Shown here: positions 1 through 7,687 of the stretch, one piece after another | Position numbering within the stretch: the stretch's first letter is position 1 | Layout: each line of letters starts with the position of its first letter | NCBI GenBank assembly: GCA_022837485.1 | Contig: JALHHH010000063.1 | Span: 1-16,293, forward strand | DNA from: Bacteroidales bacterium | Lineage (GTDB): Bacteria > Bacteroidota > Bacteroidia > Bacteroidales > Lentimicrobiaceae | Length of the DNA: 16,293 nucleotides | Reading direction: 5' to 3' | The notes under the pieces: generated by a model | The model's database searches: none | Seen by the model: only the letters and a program-made list of their open reading frames with translations | Told to the model about the DNA's origin: nothing | Position numbers and translations under genes: made by a program

Positions 1-1
1 C

Positions 2-1108
2 CAGAAACTCAATCTTATTAGGCAGAACACTCTGAATTTGCTTGCGAGTGAAAAGGATGCGGAGAAATTCATCAACGATATGTCCCTCAATATTGCCACG
101 TTTTACATGCAGGTACTGTTTTACAAAGAGCTGGTGGTAACGCGCAGGAACCAGCTGGATATTACACTGCAGCAAACCGAGCGGATGCGCAAGCTGGTGG
201 ATGCCGGTTCCATGGCATCGGGAGAATTGTTTATGCTGGAGGCTCAGGCTGCGGGAGAGGAATCGGCACTGATTGAGGCTGAAAACAACCTGGAAGTGTC
301 GCTGCTTACTCTGTCGCAGCTGCTCGACCTGCCTTCAGCTCAGGGTTTCGACGTAGCTGTTCCCGAGCTGGATATTGAAGCTGAGCCTGCGTTGCAGGTA
401 TCGCCCGAGAAAATATTTGCCTATGCGGGTGCCAATATGCCGGAAGTAAAGGCTGCCGAATACCGCCTCCAGGGCAGCCAGCGTCAGCTGAACCGTGCCA
501 GGGGTACCTATTATCCTTCCATCGCGCTTAGCGGCAGCTGGGGTACAGGTTATTCCGGTGCAAGTCAGATAATCGAGAACGTTACACCAACCAACCCGGT
601 ACTTGTGGGATATGCCGTAAACCCCGGGATTGCCGATTATGAGGTCTACTCCTACAATTTCGATTATACATACAAAACCAAACCCTGGGGCGATCAGATA
701 AGCGATAATAACAACCAAACCATCGGTCTTTATCTTACAATGCCTGTGTTTAACGGCTGGCAGAGCCGCACAGCGGTGAGCAAGGCGAAAATTGCTATGG
801 AAAATTCAAGGCTCGAGCTGGAACTGGAGAAGCAACGTCTTCAGAAAACCATACAGCAGGCCTGGGCCGATGCCAGAGCTTCGCTGAAGAATTACCATGC
901 GGCAAACCGCAAGCTGGATGCTACCCGGGAATCTTTCCGCTATGCCGAGCAGAAATTCAGTGTTGGGGTGATGACGCCGGTTGACTACAACAATGCCAAG
1001 AAGGATATGACCAATGCCGAATCGGAGGTGCTGCAAAGCAAATTCGATTACATTTTCAAGACTACGGTTCTTGATTTCTACATGGGAAATCCGATTACGC
1101 TGAAATAG
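2..1108 (+). CDS. TolC-family outer-membrane efflux channel, 5'-truncated by window edge
   Basis: The frame is open from base 2 to a TAG at 1106-1108, giving 368 visible residues without a start, so the N-terminus and signal peptide lie upstream. The residues fit the outer membrane efflux protein (OEP) family. Two long Ala/Glu/Gln-rich helical stretches (for example around RKLVDAGSMASGELFMLEAQ, and later LEKQRLQKTIQQAWADARAS with YAEQKFSVGVMTP) flank a Tyr/Gly/Asn-rich region typical of the beta-barrel strands and loops. The C-terminus FDYIFKTTVLDFYMGNPI is typical of Bacteroidota TolC homologues. Family members are usually 420-500 residues, so perhaps 70-130 are missing. Known role: trimeric outer-membrane exit duct of a tripartite pump. 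The adaptor gene follows 201 bp downstream on the same strand, so the two probably form one exporter. The substrate cannot be told. A TTG at 38 is only an internal codon, not the start. Confidence 0.93.
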   Translation, partial: QKLNLIRQNTLNLLASEKDAEKFINDMSLNIATFYMQVLFYKELVVTRRNQLDITLQQTERMRKLVDAGSMASGELFMLEAQAAGEESALIEAENNLEVSLLTLSQLLDLPSAQGFDVAVPELDIEAEPALQVSPEKIFAYAGANMPEVKAAEYRLQGSQRQLNRARGTYYPSIALSGSWGTGYSGASQIIENVTPTNPVLVGYAVNPGIADYEVYSYNFDYTYKTKPWGDQISDNNNQTIGLYLTMPVFNGWQSRTAVSKAKIAMENSRLELELEKQRLQKTIQQAWADARASLKNYHAANRKLDATRESFRYAEQKFSVGVMTPVDYNNAKKDMTNAESEVLQSKFDYIFKTTVLDFYMGNPITLK

Positions 1109-1227
1109 CAGAAGACAGCATTGCAGCTGACTTTTTCAGGAAATTTATTCAGGGTGTTAATGCTTCAGCCGGAGGCATTTTACCCTTTCATAATGAAATT
1201 GATTTTCAGTTACATACGATAATAGGT

Positions 1228-1262
1228 ATCCCTTTACAGCGTTTCCTTGCCGGGAAAGGGAT
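1228..1262. other. Inverted repeat between tolC-like and adaptor genes
   Basis: ATCCCTTT at 1228-1235 is perfectly repeated in inverse as AAAGGGAT at 1255-1262, an 8-bp stem with a 19-nt loop. No T-run follows on either strand, so it does not look like a standard intrinsic terminator. It sits 120 bp after the channel stop and 47 bp before the adaptor start. It could be a weak attenuator, an mRNA end-processing site or chance. A poor -7-like box, TACTTTTA at 1281-1288, lies just after it, but I see no -33 partner. Confidence 0.3.
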
Positions 1263-1309
1263 TATCTGAATGAACTGTTGTACTTTTATGGCTTAAAATA
1301 TACCGCAGG

Positions 1310-2671
1310 ATGAGCAAAAAATTATTGATCAGGATTGGTATTGCCGTTGTGGTGCTTGCCGTTGTCGGGCTTGCGATTGCCCGTAAGAAGGGATTGATTG
1401 GCGATGGGGAAGGCACGAAGGTAACTTCAGAGAAGGTAGAAAAGCGTACCATCACCGAAACCGTTTCGGCCAATGGAAAAATCCAGCCGGAGGCTGAAGT
1501 CAAGATTTCACCGGATGTAAGCGGTGAAGTTGTGGAATTGTTGGTTCGTGAGGGGGATGAGGTGAAGGCGGGAGATCTTCTGGCAAAGATAGACCCCAAG
1601 ATTTATGCATCCAATTACGACCGCATGCTGGCCGGCCTCAACACACAGAAGGCTAACCTTTCGAATGCCCGTGCCCGTCTGGCTCAGGTGCAGGCCCAGT
1701 TTATCAATGCCAAATCCTCGTTCGAACGCAGTGAACGTCTTTTTAACGAGAAAGCCATTGCAGCAGCCGAGTTTGAGTCGGCCAGATCGACCTATGAAGT
1801 CGCCAGGGCTGAGGTTACGGCCGCCGAAGAGAGTATCAAAGCTGCCGAATATTCGGTAAAGAGTGCGGAAGCTTCTGTGAAGGAAGCGGGGGAGAATCTT
1901 TACAAAACATCGATCTATGCCCCCGTTTCGGGTACCGTTTCCCGCCTTAACGTGGAAAAAGGTGAGCGTGTTGCCGGTGCTTCACAGTTCTCATCCGGAA
2001 CAGAGATTCTGCGCATTGCCAACCTTGCGGTGATGGAGGTAATTGTAAGTGTGAACGAAAACGATATTGTACGGGTCGCCATCAGCGACACCGCCATCAT
2101 TGAAGTGGATTCATATCTGAACGAGAAGTTTAAAGGCATTGTTACCGAGATAGCTACATCGGCTAATGTCACCGGCATCAGCGCCGATCAGGTGACAAAC
2201 TTTGATGTTAAAATACGCATGCTCCCCGAATCCTACCGTAATTTAAAAGTGAAGGGTCAGCCTGCTGCATCGCCATTCCGTCCAGGTATGTCGGCAACGG
2301 TTGATATACGAACGGAGTCTGCCCATCAGGTTCTGAGCATCCCCATACAGGCGGTAACTACCCGTCAGGATACAACGGCTTCGGAGAGAAATTCCGCGGA
2401 GAAGAAGCCCGGTTCATATACGACAGGCAGTCAGGTTGCCTCAGCCGATGCTCCGCAACAGGAGATCGTGTTTGTGGTAAGCGAAGGCAAGGCAGTACGA
2501 CGCAACATTAAAACGGGGATTCAGGACAATGCTTACATTCAGATCCTGGAAGGGCTGAACGAAGGAGAGGAAGTGGTTACCGGTCCGTACCGTGCCGTAT
2601 CGCGTTCGCTGAACGACGGGGATGCGATAAAGGTTGTGGCGAAAGAAGACCTGTTTGAAAAGAAAAAGTAA
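1310..2671 (+). CDS. Periplasmic adaptor subunit of efflux pump (MacA/HlyD family)
   Basis: This is a 453-residue membrane-fusion protein. Residues 5-25 form one hydrophobic segment (LLIRIGIAVVVLAVVGLAIA) after a basic start, which should anchor it in the inner membrane with the rest in the periplasm. The first half of the biotinyl-lipoyl domain is at about 62-96 (VSGEVVELLVREGDEVKAGD), an alpha-helical hairpin rich in Ala, Glu and Lys spans about 100-200, and the second lipoyl half follows at about 203-225 (APVSGTVSRLNVEKGE). Beta-barrel and membrane-proximal domains complete it. A polar, low-complexity insert at about 350-382 (TTASERNSAEKKPGSYTTG) separates the last two. Known role: bridges an inner-membrane transporter to a TolC channel. 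The lipoyl and helical arrangement resembles MacA of MacB-type ABC exporters, but no ATPase or RND gene is in view, so the pump class is open. The start ATG follows GCAGG without a clear ribosome site. Confidence 0.92.
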   Translation: MSKKLLIRIGIAVVVLAVVGLAIARKKGLIGDGEGTKVTSEKVEKRTITETVSANGKIQPEAEVKISPDVSGEVVELLVREGDEVKAGDLLAKIDPKIYASNYDRMLAGLNTQKANLSNARARLAQVQAQFINAKSSFERSERLFNEKAIAAAEFESARSTYEVARAEVTAAEESIKAAEYSVKSAEASVKEAGENLYKTSIYAPVSGTVSRLNVEKGERVAGASQFSSGTEILRIANLAVMEVIVSVNENDIVRVAISDTAIIEVDSYLNEKFKGIVTEIATSANVTGISADQVTNFDVKIRMLPESYRNLKVKGQPAASPFRPGMSATVDIRTESAHQVLSIPIQAVTTRQDTTASERNSAEKKPGSYTTGSQVASADAPQQEIVFVVSEGKAVRRNIKTGIQDNAYIQILEGLNEGEEVVTGPYRAVSRSLNDGDAIKVVAKEDLFEKKK

Positions 2672-2686
2672 TATCCGGCAAATTTT

Positions 2687-3391
2687 ATGTCATTGATTTT
2701 AGCGATAGAGACTGCAACTCCGGTATGCAGCGTTGCATTATTAACGGGTGGCCGCATACTGGGATTAAAAGAAACACGTGAAAAAAACTCGCATGCAGCG
2801 GTTGTCACCGTGTTCATCGACGAGCTGTTGCGCGAACAGGGTCTCGAACCTTCTGACCTGGATGCTGTAGCGGTAAGCAAGGGTCCCGGTTCCTATACCG
2901 GACTTCGCATTGGTGTGTCAACGGCGAAAGGTTTGTGCTACGCACTGGATATTCCCCTTATATCCGTTGGAACCCTCGAATCCATGTCTGCCGGAATGCG
3001 TTCGTTACTGCCCGGAGATGAAGGAATGCCGGTTCTTCTGGCTCCCATGATCGACGCGAGGCGTATGGAAGTTTATACGGCTTTGTTCGATCCGGAAGGG
3101 CATCACGCAAAGGAAGTTACAGCTGAGATTGTAACAGCCGAAAGCTTCAGTCAATACCGTGAAAACCACCTGATTTACATTGCAGGCGATGGTGCGGAGA
3201 AGTGCAGGGAGGTGCTTAATCATCCCAATATCCGGTATATGGATGGGTTTGAAGCCTCTGCCGTTCATATGGCTGCACCGGCAACCACTAAGTTTGCGGA
3301 GGGCATTTTCGAAAATACCGCCTATTTTGAGCCTTACTATCTGAAGGACTTTATTGCTGGAGCGCCGAAAGTGAAAGGGTTGAGGGATTAA
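2687..3391 (+). CDS. tsaB: tRNA N6-threonylcarbamoyladenosine (t6A) complex subunit TsaB
   Basis: The 234-residue protein carries the TsaB signature: an ASKHA-type N-terminus (LILAIETATPVCSVALL, residues 3-19), a conserved N-S-H (34-36), and the segment KGPGSYTGLRIG at 65-76. Length matches the family (about 220-240). TsaB is the dimerisation partner of TsaD; with TsaE it transfers threonylcarbamoyl from the TsaC product to A37 of ANN-decoding tRNAs in the cytosol. TsaB itself is not catalytic. The gene starts 15 bp after the adaptor gene on the same strand, so it is probably co-transcribed with the efflux genes although the functions are unrelated. Its stop is 24 bp from the convergent rsmA stop. 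Only a weak 4-bp hairpin (CCTC-CGC-GAGG, 3392-3402) lies between. The identification is firm; the operon is inferred from spacing. Confidence 0.96.
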   Translation: MSLILAIETATPVCSVALLTGGRILGLKETREKNSHAAVVTVFIDELLREQGLEPSDLDAVAVSKGPGSYTGLRIGVSTAKGLCYALDIPLISVGTLESMSAGMRSLLPGDEGMPVLLAPMIDARRMEVYTALFDPEGHHAKEVTAEIVTAESFSQYRENHLIYIAGDGAEKCREVLNHPNIRYMDGFEASAVHMAAPATTKFAEGIFENTAYFEPYYLKDFIAGAPKVKGLRD

Positions 3392-3415
3392 CCTCCGCGA
3401 GGATATTTCCGGTTT

Positions 3416-4207
3416 CTAGGAATTAGCCGATGTCGGATTGCTGCCTTCGAGCCTGCCTGTTATATAAACGAAATCGCTTACGCCAAGCTGTTCGGCTCTA
3501 AGGGTAAACAGGTGTTCAAGCCTATCATCCATATTGAACTGAAGGGATTTCAACCCGTTTCTGAGAGTTTTCCGGCGCTGGTTGAATGCAGTTTTTACTA
3601 CTATAAAAAACAGTCTTTCGTCGCATCCCAGCTCCATAACTTTGTTTCGCCTGAGGCGGATAACGGCAGATTTTACCCTTGGCGGTGGCACAAACACATG
3701 CTCGCTGACGGTAAAGAGGTATTCGATATCGTACCAGGCCTGCAGCAGAACGCTAAGTATCCCGTACGTTTTACTTCCCGGGGGAGCGGCGATGCGCTCT
3801 GCCACTTCTTTTTGTATCATCCCCACCACTTCCGGAATCCGGTTGCGGTATTCCAGCACCCTGAAAAAGATCTGGCTCGAAATGTTGTAGGGAAAGTTAC
3901 CGATAACCGAGAAGTTGCCGCTGAAGATGGTATCGGGATCCATTTTCAGGAAATCGCCCTCTTTAATGCGGTGGACTGCCTCAGGCCAGGCGGCATGCAG
4001 ATACTGAACCGATTCACGGTCAACATCCAGGGCGATGAAATTGCCGGCTTCCTGTGCTATCAGGTATTTTGTAAGAACACCGGTTCCGGGCCCGATCTCA
4101 AGCAGGGCTTCAAAGGGAGTGGTAATACTTTCAACGATTTTGCGGGCGATGTTTTCGTCCTTCAGGAAATGCTGGCCCAGGTGTTTCTTTGCTCTTACGG
4201 GTTCCAT
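3416..4207 (-). CDS. rsmA: 16S rRNA dimethyladenosine transferase (RsmA/KsgA)
   Basis: The 263-residue protein begins with the family hallmark RAKKHLGQHFLKDENIARKI (5-24). It has the SAM-binding loop LEIGPGTG (36-43), an acidic residue after the second strand (ALDVD, 59-63), and the catalytic NxPY motif as GNFPYNIS (103-110). It ends with the typical HVFVPPPRVKSAVIRL segment and a helical C-terminal domain. It dimethylates two adjacent adenosines (1518 and 1519, E. coli numbering) in helix 45 of 16S rRNA late in small-subunit assembly. NFPY replaces the more common NLPY, which I regard as ordinary variation. It starts 29 bp after the TPR-protein stop on the same strand, so the two are probably co-transcribed. 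No separate promoter is evident. It is convergent with tsaB. Confidence 0.97.
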   Translation of the reverse strand: MEPVRAKKHLGQHFLKDENIARKIVESITTPFEALLEIGPGTGVLTKYLIAQEAGNFIALDVDRESVQYLHAAWPEAVHRIKEGDFLKMDPDTIFSGNFSVIGNFPYNISSQIFFRVLEYRNRIPEVVGMIQKEVAERIAAPPGSKTYGILSVLLQAWYDIEYLFTVSEHVFVPPPRVKSAVIRLRRNKVMELGCDERLFFIVVKTAFNQRRKTLRNGLKSLQFNMDDRLEHLFTLRAEQLGVSDFVYITGRLEGSNPTSANS

Positions 4208-4230
4208 AAATGTACTTTAGCCGGTAGACC

Positions 4231-4258
4231 GGGGGATTATTGAATGATTTCATCCCCC
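4231..4258 (-). other. Stem-loop at the TPR-gene stop, upstream of rsmA
   Basis: GGGGGAT (4231-4237) and ATCCCCC (4252-4258) form a 7-bp GC-rich stem with a 14-nt loop. In the minus-strand message the hairpin spans the last codons and the stop (4237-4239) of the TPR gene and ends 23 nt before the rsmA start. No T-run follows, so it looks more like an mRNA processing or stabilising structure, or a brake on read-through, than a terminator. A small CCGG-tag/a-CCGG stem follows closely at 4221-4232. Confidence 0.35.
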
Positions 4259-6150
4259 CTTAGGGCTCTGAAACGTTTGCGGGCTTCAACGGTATACAGA
4301 CTACCGGGATATTTCATCAGAATGTCCTGGTAAGCAGTCATAGCTTTTTCCCTGTCCTTTGCGGATGGCTCCTGTATGTTGAGAAAGAACAACATGCTGC
4401 GGTCATAGGTTTCGTCGGGCATTGCCGGCTGATTGTGATCAAAGATGAGGGCAAGGTTGAAGAGTGCATCGTCTCCGAGGATACCGTCGCCGTATTCTTC
4501 GGAAACCTTACGATAAATTGCAATAGCCTCCTGAATTTTCCCCTGCCGTATGTTTATTTCAGCCTGTTTCATCAGGGCATCGTCGACAATGGGATGACCG
4601 GGGAATGCCAGCAACAGCGAATCAAGCAGAGCCAGTGCGTCGTCGGGCTTATTCCGGTAAAGCATTAGGTCGGCACGTGCATAGGTGCCAAGCGGCACAA
4701 ATGAGCTGTCCATTCCGATGTTATCGGTAATGAGCAGCGAGAGCGCCATGGCATCGTTTGCGATAAGTTTGGAAGTGGCTGCTTTTAGCACATCCAGCTG
4801 AGCCCTTGCCCAGTTGAATTCGCCAATATAGAAAGATAGCCTGGCGTTGCGAAACCGGGCTTCGTGACCGATGGGTTCATTTTTAAAGGCTTTTTCAACC
4901 TGTGAATAGAGCAGGGTTGCCTCCCACGGTTCGCCGGTAAAGAGCATGATATCGGCCAGTTCCAGTTTGCATTCGGCTTGAAGCATCCGGTTATTGCCGG
5001 TAATCGCGATCAGGTTTTCGAGCATGTTTATGGCTTCCCCGGTTTTGGCGAGATAAAACGCCTGCAAATGGGCAAGATTTCGCATTAGCGGGAATGCCAG
5101 CGGATTGTTTCCGGCCTCCTGCAGCGTTTTGTTGTACTTCCCTTCGAGGGCGATCAGATCCGTACGATTTACAGGATGGGTACTAATAATCTGCTCATAT
5201 TCCGCTTTCAGAATTTCCACCTTCGACTGTACCACAAGGGAGACGTCGGAGGAGCGGTCGATTACATATTGGTAGGCTTCTGCAGCGGTTTTGTAATATC
5301 CGTTTGCTGCACTCATCCCCGCGAGGGCAAACACCCTGCTTCCGTTTTCACTCATGCGGCGGTCGAGGGCTTTAGCCTGTATAAGGGCAGCTTCAAAATC
5401 CTTCAGCTGCGTCGACAGCCAAAGCATCATTTCCGCCATCAGCATGTCGTCGGGATTCCGCTGCACCTTTTTCAGAAGGGCAATACGGAAAGCTTCCGAC
5501 TTTAGTCCTTCCGGATCGTTGTTGAAGGTGTTCTGCAGCCTCGATTGTACCTGATTCAGGTAGTCGGAATTGAATTCGATAAGACCTATGAACTCATCCG
5601 CCATTTTTTCGTAACTGCCCGATATCTCGTAAAGGTTCGCCAGCTCGAAACCGAAGTTATACTGTCCGCTAAGCAGTTGTTTTCCTTTCTGATAGGTTTG
5701 TATGGCATAGTTGTTTTCTCTCCGGGCGATAAAGGCACTGGCGAGCTCACTTATTTTTCGCTGGTCGGCCGGCAGGTCTTTAATTGCCTGTTCAAAGATT
5801 TTCTGGGCTTTGTTCCCCTGATTGGTACGCAGCAGTATATAGCCCTGATCGATCACGTAACGCGCATCGTTCGGATTTTTACGTGCCTGGCGTTTCACAA
5901 TTTTTTCAGCCCGGTCGTAATCGTTGATTTCGAGCAGACTGGCCAGCAAATAGGTATAGTTGAAAAGCGTAGGCTTTTCTTCAAACAGTCGCTCAAAGAG
6001 TGAGGCAGCCTTGTCGAATTCGCGGTTGTTGTAATACATTAGTCCCAGCTGCTCATCGGTAACGGCCTGTGCACGTACCCTTGCAGGAGCAAGTGCCGTT
6101 AGCAGGGAAATAAATGCGACCAAAAGGACCAGATTTTTCATGGCGTACAA
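4237..6150 (-). CDS. Secreted or periplasmic TPR-repeat protein of unknown function
   Basis: This is a 637-residue protein. A second Met at residue 4 (6141) begins a standard signal peptide, MKNLVLLVAFISLLTALAPA, with likely cleavage after VRAQA, so translation may really start at 6141. From about residue 30 to the end it is made of helical tetratricopeptide-like repeats with hallmark spacing, such as GLMYYNNREFDKAASLFERL, GYILLRTNQGNKAQKIFEQA and, late in the chain, YRNKPDDALALLDSLLLAFP and KQAEINIRQGKIQEAIAIYR. The C-terminal repeats resemble the YbgF/BamD class of outer-envelope scaffolds. There is no lipobox cysteine, no transmembrane segment after the signal and no visible catalytic domain. 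It sits between serS and rsmA, 97 bp after serS and 29 bp before rsmA. A scaffold or assembly role in the envelope is likely from fold alone; the partner is unknown. Confidence 0.88.
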   Translation of the reverse strand: MYAMKNLVLLVAFISLLTALAPARVRAQAVTDEQLGLMYYNNREFDKAASLFERLFEEKPTLFNYTYLLASLLEINDYDRAEKIVKRQARKNPNDARYVIDQGYILLRTNQGNKAQKIFEQAIKDLPADQRKISELASAFIARRENNYAIQTYQKGKQLLSGQYNFGFELANLYEISGSYEKMADEFIGLIEFNSDYLNQVQSRLQNTFNNDPEGLKSEAFRIALLKKVQRNPDDMLMAEMMLWLSTQLKDFEAALIQAKALDRRMSENGSRVFALAGMSAANGYYKTAAEAYQYVIDRSSDVSLVVQSKVEILKAEYEQIISTHPVNRTDLIALEGKYNKTLQEAGNNPLAFPLMRNLAHLQAFYLAKTGEAINMLENLIAITGNNRMLQAECKLELADIMLFTGEPWEATLLYSQVEKAFKNEPIGHEARFRNARLSFYIGEFNWARAQLDVLKAATSKLIANDAMALSLLITDNIGMDSSFVPLGTYARADLMLYRNKPDDALALLDSLLLAFPGHPIVDDALMKQAEINIRQGKIQEAIAIYRKVSEEYGDGILGDDALFNLALIFDHNQPAMPDETYDRSMLFFLNIQEPSAKDREKAMTAYQDILMKYPGSLYTVEARKRFRALRGDEIIQ

Positions 6151-6163
6151 CTCAGTCTTTAGT

Positions 6164-6178
6164 ACCTGCGGTGCAGGT
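6164..6178. other. Small hairpin upstream of TPR-gene start
   Basis: ACCTGC (6164-6169) and GCAGGT (6173-6178) form a 6-bp stem with a 3-nt loop, 14 bp upstream of the longer start of the TPR gene. In the minus-strand message it would lie in the 5' untranslated region. It could be a regulator half-site pair or a leader hairpin; neither can be decided here. Confidence 0.25.
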
Positions 6179-6192
6179 GTTACAGATTAGAA

Positions 6193-6228
6193 CGGCAGAA
6201 CCGCAAATTTGTTTTTCCGGTTCTGCCG
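6193..6228 (-). terminator. Probable intrinsic terminator after serS
   Basis: CGGCAGAACCG (6193-6203) and CGGTTCTGCCG (6218-6228) form a perfect 11-bp stem with a 14-nt loop, 19 bp beyond the serS stop. In the minus-strand transcript it is followed by TTCTAATCTG, a weak U tract, so termination may be partial. The TPR gene begins 42 bp further on. If termination is efficient, the TPR gene needs its own promoter, and none is obvious in the 42 bp. Confidence 0.6.
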
Positions 6229-6247
6229 GCTTCTTGTCCATCCTTTA

Positions 6248-7519
6248 TCAGGAAATCAGGTCGAAACCTGTGTACCGGACAAGTGCAGACGGAATACGGA
6301 TACCTTCGGGAGTCTGGTTGTTCTCGAGCAGAGATGCAACGATTCTGGGCAAAGCAAGGGCACTTCCGTTGAGGGTGTGGCAGAGGCGCGTTTTACCGTT
6401 TTCGTCCTTGAAGCGCAGTTTCATGCGGTTGGCCTGAAACGATTCGAAATTCGAAACGGAGCTTACCTCAAGCCAGCGCTCCTGGGCTGCCGAATACACT
6501 TCGAAGTCGTAGGTAAGTGCCGAGGTAAAGCTCATGTCGCCGCCACACAGTTTCACAATGCGGAAGGGCAGTTCAAGGCTGCGCAGGAGTCCGGCAACGT
6601 AATCGCGCATTTCTTCCAGGGTCTCATAGGATTTGTCGGGGTCCTGAATCTGAACGATCTCCACCTTGTCGAACTGGTGCAGGCGGTTCAGTCCGCGTAC
6701 ATCCTTGCCGTACGATCCGGCCTCGCGACGGAAACAGTTGGAATAGGCGACGTTTTTTACCGGAAAATCACCGGCTTTCAGGATTACATCCCGGTAGATA
6801 TTTGTAACAGGAACTTCTGCTGTAGGGATAAGATAGAGCTTGTCGACTTCGCAGAAGTACATCTGTCCGTCCTTGTCGGGAAGTTGTCCCGTGCCATAGC
6901 CTGAGGCTTCGTTTACCACCAGCGGTGGCTGAATCTCGTGGTAACCGGCTTCAATGGCTCTGTCGAGGAAGAAGTTGATGAGGGCACGCTGCAGCCTGGC
7001 TCCTTTGCCTTTGTAGAACGGGAAACCCGCTCCGGTAACCTTGTTGCCAAGCTCAAAATCGATGATGTCGTATTTGGATGCCAGCTCCCAGTGGGGTACA
7101 GCTCCTTCGTATAAATCCGGGAATTGGCCTTCGGAATGCACGGTTTCGTTGTCCGAAGCGCTTTTACCCCGTGGCACGGAAGGGTGGGGCGTATTCGGAA
7201 GCTGAACTAAGGTGTTGTTCTGCTCAGCCACCAGTGTATCCAGTTTTTCCTGTAGCGTTTTGGCACTCACTTTCAACTCAGCGGTGCGGGCTTTCAGTTC
7301 ATTGGCTTCGGCAGCTTTGCCCGATTTAAAAAGTTCGCCAACCTGTTTCGAGATAGCGTTTGATTCTGCCAGATTGTCGTCGAGCTCTTTCTGCGCTTCG
7401 CGCCTGCGCAGATCGAGGTCGAGGATTCGCTGAAGGATTTCTGTAGCGTCGATGTTTTTAATTGCAAGCCGCTCAGCTACTTCAGCCGTATGCTCGCGGA
7501 TATAGTTCAGTTCAAGCAT
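6248..7519 (-). CDS. serS: Seryl-tRNA synthetase
   Basis: This 423-residue protein is a class II aminoacyl-tRNA synthetase of normal bacterial SerRS length. Residues 1-105 form the antiparallel coiled-coil arm that binds the long variable arm of tRNA-Ser (charged helices around KELDDNLAESNAISKQ). The catalytic domain shows motif 1 near GYHEIQPPLVV (192-202), the serine-binding TAEVP (233-237), motif 2 in CFRREAGSYGKDVRGLNRLHQF (262-283), and motif 3 as LNGSALALPRIVASLLEN (383-400) with its conserved Arg at 392. The LALP wording of motif 3 differs from the common GLAVGR form but keeps the key Arg. It activates serine with ATP and charges tRNA-Ser and tRNA-Sec. The start MLELNYIREH is the usual N-terminus. 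A -7 box lies 20 bp upstream and a strong hairpin follows the stop. Confidence 0.97.
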   Translation of the reverse strand: MLELNYIREHTAEVAERLAIKNIDATEILQRILDLDLRRREAQKELDDNLAESNAISKQVGELFKSGKAAEANELKARTAELKVSAKTLQEKLDTLVAEQNNTLVQLPNTPHPSVPRGKSASDNETVHSEGQFPDLYEGAVPHWELASKYDIIDFELGNKVTGAGFPFYKGKGARLQRALINFFLDRAIEAGYHEIQPPLVVNEASGYGTGQLPDKDGQMYFCEVDKLYLIPTAEVPVTNIYRDVILKAGDFPVKNVAYSNCFRREAGSYGKDVRGLNRLHQFDKVEIVQIQDPDKSYETLEEMRDYVAGLLRSLELPFRIVKLCGGDMSFTSALTYDFEVYSAAQERWLEVSSVSNFESFQANRMKLRFKDENGKTRLCHTLNGSALALPRIVASLLENNQTPEGIRIPSALVRYTGFDLIS

Positions 7520-7539
7520 GGTTATTTTTGTTTGAGGTG

Positions 7540-7547
7540 CAAAGGTA
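7540..7547 (-). promoter_or_regulatory. Putative -7 box of serS promoter
   Basis: On the minus strand, 7547 to 7540 reads TACCTTTG, a full match to the Bacteroidota TAnnTTTG -7 consensus. It would place the transcript start near 7533, only about 14 nt before the serS ATG. No TTTG/TTG element sits at the expected -33 position. Three AACACC hexamers lie upstream instead (7567-7587), so the promoter may depend on an activator or an extended -7. Confidence 0.55.
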
Positions 7548-7566
7548 ATGAGTTTTGGGGATCGTT

Positions 7567-7587
7567 GGTGTTTGGTGTTCAGGTGTT
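7567..7587. repeat. Three spaced GGTGTT direct repeats upstream of serS
   Basis: GGTGTT occurs at 7567-7572, 7574-7579 and 7582-7587, with start-to-start spacings of 7 and 8 bp. The group ends about 20 bp upstream of the -7 box, over the expected -33 region. It could be a cluster of regulator sites or simple slippage in a GT-rich stretch. No binding protein can be named. Confidence 0.35.
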
Positions 7588-7687
7588 CGTGTGCAGGCTA
7601 AGCATGTGGAATTATAATAATGTGCAGATTTGCTGTAATCAGCATCTTGTAATGAATACGGCTGAATACGCCGGCGCCGGAGGTGCA

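Noticed and set aside
1281..1288. TACTTTTA as a -7 box for the adaptor gene
   Set aside because: The last base departs from the consensus and there is no TTG/TTTG at the -33 distance; co-transcription with the channel gene is simpler.
3392..3402. CCTC-CGC-GAGG as a bidirectional terminator between tsaB and rsmA
   Set aside because: The stem is only 4 bp and lacks a T-run on either side, so it is too weak to list as a terminator.
3512..4243. 243-codon plus-strand open frame opposite rsmA
   Set aside because: It lies fully over a gene with all RsmA motifs. Its translation has no recognisable motif and is the usual by-product of that gene's codon use.
6209..6904. 231-codon plus-strand open frame opposite serS
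   Set aside because: It overlaps the serS catalytic core and the hairpin after it; composition and sequence give no sign of a real protein.
7671..7680. Self-complementary CCGGCGCCGG next to the inverted-repeat element
   Set aside because: A short perfect palindrome of this composition can arise by chance, and it lies outside the 22-bp ends, so I do not claim it as part of the element.
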